Shown: piece after piece, positions 1-9,328 of the stretch
Layout of the letters: every line of letters begins with the position of its first letter
Numbering within the stretch: the first letter of the stretch is position 1
From: Rhynchopus euleeides
Taxonomy: Eukaryota > Euglenozoa > Diplonemea > Diplonemida > Diplonemidae
DNA: 64,000 nucleotides
Assembly (NCBI GenBank): GCA_963210315.1
Contig: OY723297.1
Span: 434,001-498,000, forward strand
Reading direction: 5' to 3'
Notes under the pieces: model-generated
The model's input: the letters and a program-made list of their open reading frames with translations, nothing else
What the model was told of the DNA's origin: nothing
Database searches by the model: none
Program-made: the position numbers and the translations under genes

Positions 1-571
1 CCACGCTCTCAAGAACGCCTGCCTCACTGACTGGCTCATTCGCGTTGACGACAAGAAGGAGCGCGCTCCTCCTGGCAGCGGCGGCGAAGTCCCCGCAGAG
101 GAGCCACCCTGCCCATCTCAGTTGAGTGGCGTGGGGTGGGGTGTTGTGGGCAGGGAAAGCCCTTCCATTTGGGGAAATGGCCGAAATTTTACCCCCGATT
201 ACCCCCGGTTTGAACGATTTGAACGATTTTTGGCCGTGCTCGTAGCATTCCCCGTTGAGGGGGTCGCTATTTCGTGTTCTCCTGGCCGCACGGAGGCATT
301 GCCTTACGTCGCCTCTTCCTCTTTTCCTTTGGTGGTGTGTTGGTCTGGCACAGAGGGCGGGACCGTGCTGATATGCACAGTGACGACTCTCCCTTTTGTT
401 TTGTGCCCGCCTCCACCGAGATTCGGCTGATGCCTCTCAGACTGGGGGCGGGCGGTCGCCGACGCTGACGCGCCTGGCGGCCTGTGGAAAGTGACGTGGG
501 GCTGGGATGGGGGGGGGGGGGGTGCTGGGAGGTCGGGCCGAAGCCCTTGTTCTCTGATGATGTTATTTGGT
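1..571. other. LINE 3' untranslated region and flank; possible broken coding piece on the plus strand
   Basis: Most of this interval is probably the LINE 3' UTR, but the junction is not marked by a tail. On the plus strand a frame is open from position 2 to 430. Its first 40 codons, including TDWLIRVDDKK, look coding-like; after about position 120 the sequence becomes low-complexity and Gly/Trp/Val-rich. This may be the end of a host exon interrupted by the LINE. I do not recognise the peptide. A 14-base G run sits near 508-521. Confidence 0.3.
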
Positions 572-3500
572 TCACGCGTTCAGGTAGTCCTTCTCGCCGT
601 GCTCCGTTACCCCTGCCTCGGCCAGGTAGCGCAGCGCCTCCTTGCAGTTGTGCAACAGCAGGTTGTGCACGTTTGTGGCTGTGAGGTGGTGTCGGGCCGA
701 CGCTGTCGCGGGGCAGCCGAAGAAGAGGTGCTTCAGTGAGACCCCAGGCGGGGGGTGGCCCGGCGCATGCTTCAGGCAGGGTTGGCAAGGTGGTTGTGCC
801 GTGCCCGGGATGTCATGGTCGTAGACCAGGCGGTGGTGGTCGGCCCGGAGTCGGCGGATGGTGGTTTCCCCTAAGCGGGTGAGTCCCTCCATGCGGAGGT
901 CGGGGCGTTGCAGTCGCGTCTCCCCGATTCCCGAACGGTACGCGTACACGCTGTCCGTGCGGGGCACCGTTGCGTCGTTGTAGATGTGTCGGCGGAGGAC
1001 GACACGAGCCGACGCGAGGCTAACCGGTTCCATCTGCGGCCGGAAGGCACCGATTTGCGCCTGTTTGTCAGCGAGTTCGTTCCCTGCTACCCCAACGTGT
1101 GACGGGATGTAGCGGAGGTGGGTGGTGACATCGTGGGTTTGGGCGAGCTCGTTCAACCACCTCCAGATGTCCCATTCGGTGGATCCTCTCGCTCGCTGCG
1201 GGCCGCTCAGCAGCGCGTTCAGTGCGCTCTGCGAGTCTGTGAGGATGGCGATCGTTTCGCCTGGGGATACCAGGGTGCATAGGTGAGCGAGGGATTCTCT
1301 GATGGCCACCAGCTCCGCCTGGTAGCTGATGCAGCGGAGTCCTGCCGGCCAGGCGAGCTTTTTCCTGAGGCGGCCCTCCGGCATGCTGTACACCGCTGCT
1401 CCTGCGCCGCCCTGCTGTTGCCGCGATGTGGAGTTGGAGACTGACCCGTCGGTGTACACATGCCAGGCGCATGTCGGGAGGGCCTGGATGGTCTGCTCTG
1501 CCAGGTCCCGGAGGGTGTCTTTCGGGGTGGCGGCCTTTGGGGCGGTGAGCCCCGGCAGCGTCGCCAGGATGTGTACTCGTGGCAGCACCAGGTTCCATTC
1601 CCAGGGGGGGATGGGGTGTGCTGCATGCAGGGGGGCCAGCAGGGGGGTGCGCCCGTCGACCTTCGAGGATTTCACCAGACTCCGTGCCTGATGTAGCCAG
1701 CTGCCTCCCGTGTTCCCGGTGTTTAGTTGCGCCCGGTATCCTGGGGAGTGGGGCACGCGGCGGAAGCGTTCGTGGTCTGTGCACACCGCGACCTTGAAGT
1801 CGAGGTCGAGGTCTCGCAGGTGTGATTCCCAGAGGAGCTTTGCCGTGCTGGTGTTCTTCATACAGCCCGTGATGATCAGGGCTGCCATGCGGTGGACATC
1901 TCGCAGGCGTTTGAGGTTCTTCGTGGACAGGCCAGGGGTGTAGACGCTGGCGGCGTACATCAGGATGGGGTAGACATATGTCAGGTAGGCCTGGCGCAGC
2001 GTGTCTCCACTTGAGCCCCAGTCAGTGCCTGCCAACATACGCAGAATGCTCAGGCGTCGCATGCAGGTGGTCACGACGTGGTCGACGTGGTCTGTCATCG
2101 TGTGGCAGGCATCGATGTAGACCCCGAGGTACTTCGCTGTCGATTCGTGCTGGAGGGGGGTGCCGTCTGGGAGCTCCATGCGTCTGTGCTCGCCCAACGC
2201 TGCGGGCGTCGTTCCCATCAGCGTGTAGCAGCATTTACTGGGGGAGAGCTGCAGCCCGTGGAGTGGGATTTCGGCGGCGAGTGTGGATATGACGCCCTGT
2301 GCGGTGCTTAGGGCTTCAGTGTAGTTGTCCCCGACGACGAGTACTGCGATGTCATCTGCGAACACCGCTGGGTGGATGTTAGGGGAGGCGGTGATGGCTC
2401 GAGATACATCGTCCATCACGCAGTTGAAGAGCAGGGGCGAGAGCACTGTTCCCTGCGGGACCCCGTTGTTGAAGTCGTAGTAGTCGCTTCTTACCCCGTG
2501 CACCTGTGCGGCGGCTCGGCGGTTGCTGAGGTAGTTGTGTAGCCATCTGGTGAATTTCGGGGGGAAGCCCTTCCGTCTGACACTGTTGATGACTGCGTGC
2601 TTGCTGACCTTGTCGAAGGCTTTCTCGAGGTCGAAGTACAGGGTGACAGCTGCCTTTCCGGAGGAGAGGGCGTCCGTCGCTGTTTGGGTGATGTAGGCTA
2701 GTTGGTCGGTTGTCGATCTCAGCCGCTGGAACCCTGCCTGGTTCGCGCAGTGCCCCTCCACCTGTGGGTAGGCGTCGTCGAGCATGAGCTGCTCCATGCG
2801 CCTCTTCACCATTTTTTCTAGCACCTTGCACGCTGTGCTGGTGAGCGCGATTGGTCGGTACGAGGACGCTGCCGTTGCTGGCTTCCCCGGTTTCAGGATC
2901 GGGATGATGACTGCTCGTGTCCACGCGTCGGGGAGGATGCCGCTGTTCCACGACAGGTTGAGCACATGCAGGAGTCCCTGCCGTGCCTGGGGGCCCAGAT
3001 GCATCAGCAGCTCGTTGTTGAGGTCGTCAGGCCCTGGGGATTTCCGCTCCTGCAGTTCGGATAGAGCCGCGTTCAGCTCCTCTTTGGAGAAGTCGTCTTC
3101 GGCAGCTGAGAGCTCGGGGGGTGTCTGGTCATTCGCATGCTGCGGGGTGTGTGCTGCTTGTGGCTGTTGGTCGCTTCCTTCGCTGATCTTGGCGTAGTGG
3201 CTGCAGAGGAGGTCCGCCTTAGCTTTGGGGTCGGTCACCGGGACCCCTCCGTCGACAAGTGGGAAGGCAGCCTGTTGGATTTTGCGGCCGTCGAGTTCTC
3301 GCACAAGCCGGAAGGTGGCGCCGAGGTCGCTGCTGGTGCTCGCGGCCTGGCACCTGGTTTCCCAGGTTGTGCGCTTTGCTTCGAGGACGGCGTTGGTGGC
3401 GTCGGTGGTCAGCTTGTCCAGCTTGTCGTAGTCGTCCTGGGACAGGTGTGCGGTCTGGGCGTGTCTGCGCGATTCCTCGTTCCGCGCCCGTATCGCACGT

Positions 3501-4537
3501 TTCACCTTGCTTGTGAACCACCGCTTGCGGGGGCGAGAGCTTCGCTTCGTCGGGATGTGTTTGGCTGCGACCGTGCGTACCAGTCCCAGCCACTTGTGGA
3601 AGGATTCCTTCGGGTCATTCCACTTCGTCACTTTGCGTGACAGCCGTTCCAGCTCCTCAGTGAATGCGGGCCAGTCTGCCGCTGCCCAGTTCCATAGTTG
3701 GCGGGCTTTAGCTGCCGGGTGTGTGGCTGCAGCTGGCGTTCGTGCAAAGGGGACGGTGTATTGTATGGCGAAGTGATCGGACTGCCACTGGTCTAGGGTA
3801 TTCCAGGTGACCTCCCCCAGCTCGTAGTGGGCGAAGACAATGTCCGGCGAGGACTTGGAGTCGCGGCGCATGCGTGTGGGGTGGTCAGGGTCGTTGCACA
3901 GCGACATGCCGTTGAGGAGGGACCAGTGGTACAGGTCTGTTCCCTTGTCGTCGCAGCGCGCATGTTTATCCCAGGCACGGTTGTGGATGTTGAAGTCGCC
4001 GGCGATGATGGACTCCGGCGTGTGTGGTAGCAGGGATGTAGAGAAGTCGTCGCGGCGTGGGTCGTTGCTAGTGCCGACTCCCGAGGGGCGGTATACATTG
4101 GTGAAGGTGATAGCGCTTTCTGGCCCCGTGACGCGCACCGTGAGGGTCTCGGTCACACTGGCGTTTGGTGCGGTGGCAATAAGAGTCGCGTGTAGGTCCT
4201 CCCGCACTAGGGTTGCGATCCCGCCTCCGGAGGTGAGCGTCCCCTTACAGCGCTTCTGGGTGCGGCGTCGGAGAAAGACGGAGTAGCCCGGGAACTTGGG
4301 GTCCCCCCCCTGTGCTGCTCGGAGTTCCTGCAGATGCACTACGTCATACCGCTGGGTTGCGAGGTGGTGCTGGAGCTCCGCCCTTTTTGCCTCGGTGAGT
4401 CCGTTGCAGTTCCAGGTCAGGCACTTGAGGTGCTGCGCCGGGCCAGGGTTCTGCTCGATGTCACCCGCCCTGAGGAGGAGGTCACGCCCGGTCTCGTAGA
4501 TGTGGCGCTGCAGGCCTGGAGATGGCGGGCCTCCCCG
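572..4537 (-). CDS. LINE ORF2 polyprotein: 2A, APE endonuclease, reverse transcriptase, RNase H
   Basis: ORF2 nicks target DNA, copies the element RNA and probably removes the RNA strand. Counting from the proline that ends the 2A motif (position 4441), the product is about 1,289 residues. The endonuclease starts with LTWNCNGL (about 8-15) and has GDFNIHNRAWD (about 148) and SDHF (about 221). The reverse transcriptase carries FADD (about 694) after the PQGTVLSPLLF block. RNase H has YTDGS (about 995), the AELVAI glutamate, TDSQSAL (about 1069) and GNELADKQA, so the acidic catalytic set is complete. A CxxC-H-C zinc-finger-like motif follows near 1218. No ATG occurs between the ORF1 stop and the endonuclease; a GTG at 4339 lies inside the endonuclease domain and is not a credible start. 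Translation by readthrough plus 2A skipping fits. It ends TGA, with a TAA two codons further on. Confidence 0.92.
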   Translation of the reverse strand, partial: RGGPPSPGLQRHIYETGRDLLLRAGDIEQNPGPAQHLKCLTWNCNGLTEAKRAELQHHLATQRYDVVHLQELRAAQGGDPKFPGYSVFLRRRTQKRCKGTLTSGGGIATLVREDLHATLIATAPNASVTETLTVRVTGPESAITFTNVYRPSGVGTSNDPRRDDFSTSLLPHTPESIIAGDFNIHNRAWDKHARCDDKGTDLYHWSLLNGMSLCNDPDHPTRMRRDSKSSPDIVFAHYELGEVTWNTLDQWQSDHFAIQYTVPFARTPAAATHPAAKARQLWNWAAADWPAFTEELERLSRKVTKWNDPKESFHKWLGLVRTVAAKHIPTKRSSRPRKRWFTSKVKRAIRARNEESRRHAQTAHLSQDDYDKLDKLTTDATNAVLEAKRTTWETRCQAASTSSDLGATFRLVRELDGRKIQQAAFPLVDGGVPVTDPKAKADLLCSHYAKISEGSDQQPQAAHTPQHANDQTPPELSAAEDDFSKEELNAALSELQERKSPGPDDLNNELLMHLGPQARQGLLHVLNLSWNSGILPDAWTRAVIIPILKPGKPATAASSYRPIALTSTACKVLEKMVKRRMEQLMLDDAYPQVEGHCANQAGFQRLRSTTDQLAYITQTATDALSSGKAAVTLYFDLEKAFDKVSKHAVINSVRRKGFPPKFTRWLHNYLSNRRAAAQVHGVRSDYYDFNNGVPQGTVLSPLLFNCVMDDVSRAITASPNIHPAVFADDIAVLVVGDNYTEALSTAQGVISTLAAEIPLHGLQLSPSKCCYTLMGTTPAALGEHRRMELPDGTPLQHESTAKYLGVYIDACHTMTDHVDHVVTTCMRRLSILRMLAGTDWGSSGDTLRQAYLTYVYPILMYAASVYTPGLSTKNLKRLRDVHRMAALIITGCMKNTSTAKLLWESHLRDLDLDFKVAVCTDHERFRRVPHSPGYRAQLNTGNTGGSWLHQARSLVKSSKVDGRTPLLAPLHAAHPIPPWEWNLVLPRVHILATLPGLTAPKAATPKDTLRDLAEQTIQALPTCAWHVYTDGSVSNSTSRQQQGGAGAAVYSMPEGRLRKKLAWPAGLRCISYQAELVAIRESLAHLCTLVSPGETIAILTDSQSALNALLSGPQRARGSTEWDIWRWLNELAQTHDVTTHLRYIPSHVGVAGNELADKQAQIGAFRPQMEPVSLASARVVLRRHIYNDATVPRTDSVYAYRSGIGETRLQRPDLRMEGLTRLGETTIRRLRADHHRLVYDHDIPGTAQPPCQPCLKHAPGHPPPGVSLKHLFFGCPATASARHHLTATNVHNLLLHNCKEALRYLAEAGVTEHGEKDYLNA
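4439..4510 (-). other. 2A-type ribosome-skipping sequence at the ORF2 N-terminus
   Basis: The codons at 4465-4439 read GDIEQNPGP, a full match to the D(V/I)ExNPGP consensus of 2A peptides. They are preceded by a Leu-rich helix, RDLLLRA, as in active 2A sequences. Established knowledge: trypanosome L1Tc/ingi elements carry a 2A with the same GDIEQNPGP core at the N-terminus of their polyprotein. Here skipping would separate the chain between Gly (4444-4442) and Pro (4441-4439), just before the endonuclease. It lies 24 codons after the ORF1 stop, in the same frame. Confidence 0.9.
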
Positions 4538-4540
4538 TCA
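4538..4540 (-). promoter_or_regulatory. In-frame TGA between LINE ORF1 and ORF2, candidate readthrough stop
   Basis: A single TGA is the only stop between ORF1 and ORF2 in one continuous frame from 6289 to 572. The next base is C, a context known to make UGA leaky. No start codon lies between the stop and the endonuclease. Readthrough is therefore the simplest way to express ORF2. Re-initiation at a non-ATG codon is the alternative. Confidence 0.6.
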
Positions 4541-6289
4541 GTTGAAGAGGACCTCTTCGCACTGACGTTTGTGCAACCGCTCCTTCGGGTGCTTTGTGCG
4601 CAGGGTTGCGGTCCGGGACGGAGAGAGTGCCCGGCTCTTCTTCTTGGGGGTTAGCCCCGTGTGGGTTCTGGCCGGGGAGGCGGACTTCGGGGGTGAGCCC
4701 TTGGTCCCCCGGTTTGGGGTGGTGGCGGCCGGCTCGGTCTTTCGGGAGGGGGAGCTGGTGCCCGGCTTGGTGGTCTTCTTCGGTTTTGACTGCGGATGTG
4801 CTGCCGCCTCCAGGTGCTGCAGGCGGGCCTGCATTGCCTGCAGGGCGGCCGCGAACTGTCTCTCCTGGTTCGCGGCCCGCTCCTCTGCAGCGGCTGCCCG
4901 CCGCTCTGCCTCGGCAGCACGCTGTTCCGCCTGCTCGAGGAGGGCTTGCACCCTGGCGAGGTTGGTGGCGGCGGCGGCGGCGGCGGCTGCTGCTGCGGCG
5001 GCGGCGGCGGGGTCGGTGGTAGTGGTGGTGGCGTGGGGGGGGCCGCTGTCCTTCATCTCAGCGTCGGTCGTGGCCCCCTTCTTCTTCGTCTTCTTCTTTG
5101 TCTTCTTACTCGCCAGCTCACTCCCCGGCACTCCTCCCTTCGGCTGCTCCGGTGCTGCGGGTGGTGGGGTCGGCTCCGGTGGGGGCTTGGTGCGCTTTGG
5201 CCTCCGCCGGCGGGGGAAGAGCCCCAAGTCCTCGGGTTCGCGGTACCGCCGCAACACCAGGTAGGTGTTGTTGTCGACGCAGTACGCGCCGAGTTTCTGG
5301 GGGGTGGTGGGGGCGCGCAGCAGGACTGCCCGCCCGTTCGGCACCCTGGTTGACGCCAGGATGCGCGCCTGCCAGCCCATCTCCTCCAGCAGGTCCCGGG
5401 TGCAGCGGGCGGTGTACTCCGGGGGCAGCCCCTCCAGCACATATTTCCCCTGCAGGGGGGTTGCAGCTTCGTCGCCGACGACTGCTGCCGTGGCGTGGTG
5501 CCCGGCGGTGTTCGGCACTGCGATGCCGAGGCCGCCCTTGACAAGGACGACCCTTCCGCTCAGCCGGCTCGCCTTCTCCTGTGCCTGCTGGATGGTGGTG
5601 TCGGGCGGCAGGCGCACGACTGTGTCGGGGTGTGTGGTGGTGTGGAAGTGGGGGCGGCAGAAGATGTCGCTCTCGCCGCTCGCACGCAGCAGGTCCTTGA
5701 CCTGTCGACTGTCCACACCCACCTTGAAGCGGCGGGCCCAGGTGGTGCCGGTCATCGCGATGACCGCGTCCGGCTCCGCGCCGTGGGCCCGCAGCCAGGT
5801 GCGGATGTGTGTGTGTGTGAGGGGGGTGGCTGGCGGTGCTTCCATCACCACCCACTCCCGGCTGCCCTTGGGGGCTTTCAGGCCCGGGCTGCTGCTGGCC
5901 CCGTAGTGTACGGGGTCACTGTGGAGCTGCAGCAGGTGCCGCCGCAGCCCCCGGGTCTCGCCGTCGCGCTCGACCAGGAGGGAGAGGACGCGGCTGCGCC
6001 CCTTCCCCCCCTCCGTCGCCTCGACGGTCAGGATTGCCGCCGGTCCCGGCGGCGGGTGCTCCCTGCACCTCGCGATCAGGCGCTGTGCGTCGCCTTTGGC
6101 GCACAGCATTACGCCGCCCTTGGCGGCCAGCTCGTCGGTTGAGTGCCTGACGTCGGCACTCCACTCCTTTTCCCTCAGCACCCACTTGTGCCTCTTCCCT
6201 GCAGCTTCGCTCGGCGCCGGCTTAGCCGACGCCTCCCCAGGGAACCCCGTCGAGGAGGGGTGCAGGGGGACAGAGGCAGCGTGGGACAT
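4538..6289 (-). CDS. LINE ORF1 protein (RRM-like region, coiled coil, basic tail)
   Basis: This 583-residue protein is the presumed RNA-binding, RNP-forming partner of the LINE. The N-terminal half holds alpha/beta sequence. Residues about 275-345, around YVLEGLPPEY, read like a divergent RRM-type fold as in other LINE ORF1 proteins. A basic Lys-rich patch follows, then a poly-Ala run, an Ala/Glu/Arg-rich stretch at about 440-500 that should form a coiled coil, and a Lys/Ser/Pro-rich basic tail. The start is the first ATG after the leader (MSHAASVPLH). The stop is TGA (4540-4538), followed by CGG in the same frame as ORF2, so readthrough would yield an ORF1-2A-ORF2 polyprotein. No CCHC knuckles are seen. 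The RRM call is by eye. Confidence 0.85.
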   Translation of the reverse strand: MSHAASVPLHPSSTGFPGEASAKPAPSEAAGKRHKWVLREKEWSADVRHSTDELAAKGGVMLCAKGDAQRLIARCREHPPPGPAAILTVEATEGGKGRSRVLSLLVERDGETRGLRRHLLQLHSDPVHYGASSSPGLKAPKGSREWVVMEAPPATPLTHTHIRTWLRAHGAEPDAVIAMTGTTWARRFKVGVDSRQVKDLLRASGESDIFCRPHFHTTTHPDTVVRLPPDTTIQQAQEKASRLSGRVVLVKGGLGIAVPNTAGHHATAAVVGDEAATPLQGKYVLEGLPPEYTARCTRDLLEEMGWQARILASTRVPNGRAVLLRAPTTPQKLGAYCVDNNTYLVLRRYREPEDLGLFPRRRRPKRTKPPPEPTPPPAAPEQPKGGVPGSELASKKTKKKTKKKGATTDAEMKDSGPPHATTTTTDPAAAAAAAAAAAAAATNLARVQALLEQAEQRAAEAERRAAAAEERAANQERQFAAALQAMQARLQHLEAAAHPQSKPKKTTKPGTSSPSRKTEPAATTPNRGTKGSPPKSASPARTHTGLTPKKKSRALSPSRTATLRTKHPKERLHKRQCEEVLFN

Positions 6290-6531
6290 TGTGTGTGTGA
6301 TGTGTCAGTTGTGTTCCCCTTGTGTTCCCCGGTTTTCGGCGCGCAGCCCGGAGCCCTATCTTTTCCCCTGACCCAACTCCCCACACTCTTTTTTTTTGCC
6401 ATTTTTTCCATTTTTGGGCTCACTTTTTCTCACTTTTCTCACTCCAGAGCGAAGGCCCCCGGGATATATCACCCCCTTGCTGCGACAAAGACACTAAATA
6501 GTCAGGCCGCTCCAAGAGTCTTGAGGGCTTG
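6290..6531 (-). promoter_or_regulatory. LINE 5' leader with 70-base shared 5' signature
   Basis: Positions 6531-6462 on the minus strand match the first 70 bases of two SINE-like copies on the plus strand (21715 and 22513) with only a few changes. Beyond that point the three sequences diverge. Established knowledge: trypanosome ingi, L1Tc and their short partners RIME and NARTc share a 5' segment of about 77 bases that acts as an internal promoter. By analogy this shared segment is probably the promoter. I see a short CAAG-act-CTTG hairpin, but by eye no convincing HDV-like ribozyme fold. Confidence 0.6.
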
Positions 6532-6805
6532 TGTGCGAGTGTGTGTGCCAAACACATGCAACTGCAACCAGACACATCTGCATGTGTTTGCAGTTGATAG
6601 ATCAGAAGGGGCAGGAAGGAGTATATGCGATGAGGAAGAACAGCAAAATCGAGGAGAGGAGAGGGGATGAGAGAGAGAGAGGGGGGGAGCTCACACCGCA
6701 CGCTTGGCACGGAGGGATCGGCAGAAATGAAGGTATGGAGAGGGGGTGGTTGTGGGGGTAAAGAAAGCAGAATGTCGAACCGGCTTGTCCCCCACGGTAT
6801 GGATA

Positions 6806-7764
6806 CCGTAAGCGGGTCGTGTTAAAAACGACAGAAACCCTAAACGAATAATTAAGAATGGTGTGGTCATATAGGGGTTCCGTGCCAGTTCTGTGCCAGT
6901 TCTGGGGCCCCTTTCGGAATCCTTCGAGAAATGTACCCTGGGGAAATGGTAGCTAACTTGGCCCCAACATGGGGCTGATCCTCGCAATCCTGAGGGCCTG
7001 GGGCCTTCAGCACCAAGTATGTGGGTTTGGCGTGGTCGGAGACTGGGAGAGTTCACTTCTTGTGACAGGGTCAGTCGGGCAGCCAACACCAGCGGGACCC
7101 CCAGACGGTTTTTTCACAAACCCGTTCATTTGAATATTCGGAATCTGTGCGGATCGTAGTGGGGTCACTTTGTTGGCGTAGGTGCCACACATCACCCCTG
7201 AAATGTGGGTCTGATTCTAATGCGTGGGTGGGCCAACACTGCCTCTGAGGTGACACCACAGGCCCTGGAAGGGCTCGAGTGGACTGTGCTGGTGGGCTCT
7301 CGGTCGGTGGTGCACTGTGCAGTAGTCGGCACAGCCACGACCTAAAACCTCAAAGGCAGTGAGTCTGAGGAACCACACGTACACGGAATCTACATGGAAT
7401 CCAATTTTCAATCACCCCAACATCGGGTTTGCCTTCATTTGAATAATTGGACTCCGTGCAAATCGTAGTGGGGTCACTTTTGCAGTGTAGGTGCCACACA
7501 CCACTCCTGGAATGTTGGTTTGCTTCAGGCGTGGGGAAGTGACTCGCTCCCGATTGGGCCCGACAGACAGCCGTTATGGACTGCACCTACCCACTGACGT
7601 GACCCAGTAGTACCACCCTCGGTTTTTCCAACCCCTGTTCAGTTGAATCTTAGGAATCTGTGCGTATTGTGATGGGGTCATTTGGCCATGGGGTGCCGAT
7701 TCGCACCCATAACTGGCCTTTCGTCACTGGGTTTGTTTGTGGTCTCTCTTTTCACCGCTTACGG
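6806..7764. mobile_element. TA-flanked 0.96-kb element with short inverted ends
   Basis: The left end CCGTAAGCGG (6806) and the right end CCGCTTACGG (ending 7764) are inverted copies, each bounded by TA (6804-6805 and 7765-7766), as for Tc1/mariner-type insertions. The inside (about 6850-7760) has no open frame of note and is roughly 85-95% similar, by eye, to 28612-29590. It begins with tandem GTTCTGTGCC-type decamers. It is best read as a non-autonomous DNA element. The inverted match is only about 10 bases, so the family is uncertain. Confidence 0.5.
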
Positions 7765-8190
7765 TAATACACACGCGGGGCAAGCAGGCCTGTCGCTAAC
7801 TTTTCGATTTTGGAGATTTGGTGGGTTGACGCTCCTGTTTTGGGGGGGGGATCAGGGGGGAAAACACTAGGGGTCAATTTTTCTCGCGCGCGCTTCGCGC
7901 GCGCTCGTGTTGTTGCCAAATTTTCCCACCGGTGGACCACTAGGTGGGCACGGTGTGAGGCGCTGGGTTCCTTCCGTGGTTCCTCTCCCGCTCGCGCCGT
8001 CGGGTGCCGGAGGAAACCAAAAAATGGCTTGGACCATGATTTCGACGCTGCCCCCTGATATGCCACGGCCGTCAAAGCGCAAGGACTTGGTTACGAGACG
8101 GGCACGCGAGATGGGGGGTCTGGGGGGCAGAGCCCCCCAGCCGCCGGAGGCCACGGTAGTGAGCAGCTGTTCCTGCAAACCCATACTCTC
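7765..8190. other. Gene-free stretch with strong hairpins
   Basis: No credible gene is seen. Two hairpins stand out: alternating GCGCGC arms around TTC at about 7887-7910, and a perfect inverted repeat with CTGGGGGGC and GCCCCCCAG arms at 8120-8140. Both are strong enough to matter for RNA folding or recombination. Nothing ties them to a known element. Confidence 0.4.
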
Positions 8191-8424
8191 TTCGACGTCG
8201 ACCCAGTGAAAGTGGGTTGACGCTTGGTCGACGCTTGGTGAGCGTCGACCCAGTGTAATAAATGGGTTGACGCTTGGTCCAGGCTTGAATGGCAACCCAG
8301 TTCCACTGGGTCGACGCTCCAAGCCTCGACCAAGCGTCAACCCAGTCCACTGGGTCGACGCTGGGTCGACGCTTTTTTATGGGGGGGGGAAACCCAAAAT
8401 CACTGGGTCGACGGTCGACGCTTA
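8191..8424. repeat. Block of direct and inverted GGGTCGACGCTT repeats
   Basis: About a dozen copies of a short unit built on CACTGGGTCGACGCTTGG, in both orientations, are packed in 230 bases with variants such as GGGTTGACGCTTGG. Many contain the SalI-type palindrome GTCGAC. The mix of orientations would form nested hairpins. No such unit is seen elsewhere in the window. Confidence 0.75.
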
Positions 8425-8580
8425 GCGACATGCCTGCGGGGCAAGGGAGAGAGAGGGGGGGGGGGGTGTCCGACCATTTGGTTGAACACCCGCCTCCCTC
8501 CCACTGGGGGGGGGGGGGGGGGGGATGAAGCCCGGCAGGCGAAACAACTGCAGAGCCCAACGGAGGCCCCGAAGGAGGAG

Positions 8581-9328
8581 GGGACTTAAACACGCCTGTC
8601 ACCTGTTTCCTGAGGGAACCGGGGAGAGGCCGTATTATATCGATTCCGAGGCACATCTGGGCAGATTCTGGGGATCTGGGTGCTGGGGCCTCAAACACCT
8701 TTGCCTCTCACACTGCTTCAGGGCCACCCTACTCTGCCAAGCACTGCCCATAACCACTGACTTGGGGTGGTCAGGCTGCCAAAGCTGCAGGGCAAGCAAC
8801 CCAAGGGGGCCTGAAGCGCAAGAGATGTCGTGCCTCAGGGGTTGATGCTAGCCTTGGGAGGTGTCAAGCTTTCCGCTCGATGTCCCATGGGAGATGGCAT
8901 GTCCCCTGGGCCAACCGACGTTCTCCCCTGGGAGACGGGACACACGGCAGGTGCTCAGGCGGGGCCAGCTGGGGGTGGCAGTATGGGTGGCGTGGGGATC
9001 CGAGGGCGCTGAGCACTGGCACACTGCGGCCCTCGCCACTGCTAGCAGCCCCGCTGTGCCGCAGAATTGATTCCCGACTCCAGTGCGACAAGAGGGGCTG
9101 GCGCACGACCTGCATCGCACACAGCGAGGCTGTGGATGAGGACGAGCGACGTGACCCGGACTGCCCCCTGCGGGGCAGTCCGGGCCACGTGCGGGTATCC
9201 GAAGCCCCCAGGCTCCCTCCCTGGCCTCCACACGTGCCTCACATCCTGGTGGTCCGCCAACGGACACCTGGAAAAATCGAGAAAAAATGTCCCCCAACCA
9301 AACTACTAGACCGGGGTGTTTAAGTCCC
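8581..9328. mobile_element. Possible small element bounded by inverted GGGACTTAAACAC motifs
   Basis: GGGACTTAAACAC at 8581-8593 is matched in inverse at 9316-9328, enclosing about 750 bases with no convincing gene. Two further direct copies follow at 9351 and 9377, so the motif may be a repeated short sequence instead of a true terminal repeat. No target duplication is clear. Confidence 0.35.

Larger units (their letters stand above)
572..6531 (-). mobile_element. Non-LTR retrotransposon (LINE), ingi/L1Tc-like, apparently intact
   Basis: The minus strand carries a 5' leader (6531-6290), an ORF1 (6289-4538) and an ORF2 (4537-572) with endonuclease, reverse transcriptase, RNase H and a C-terminal zinc-finger-like motif. 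Both frames are open and the visible catalytic motifs are present, so the copy looks young. A 2A motif before the endonuclease and a late RNase H domain are the combination known from trypanosome ingi/L1Tc elements. The first 70 bases recur in two SINE-like copies at 21.7 and 22.5 kb, which sets the probable 5' end at about 6531. The 3' untranslated end lies somewhere within 1-571; I see no poly-A or CA tail and no clear target-site duplication. Clade assignment is from motif layout only. Confidence 0.9.

Noticed and set aside
572-4339. GTG at 4339 as the true ORF2 start
   Set aside because: The endonuclease domain begins upstream (LTWNCNGL near 4420), so starting here would remove essential residues.
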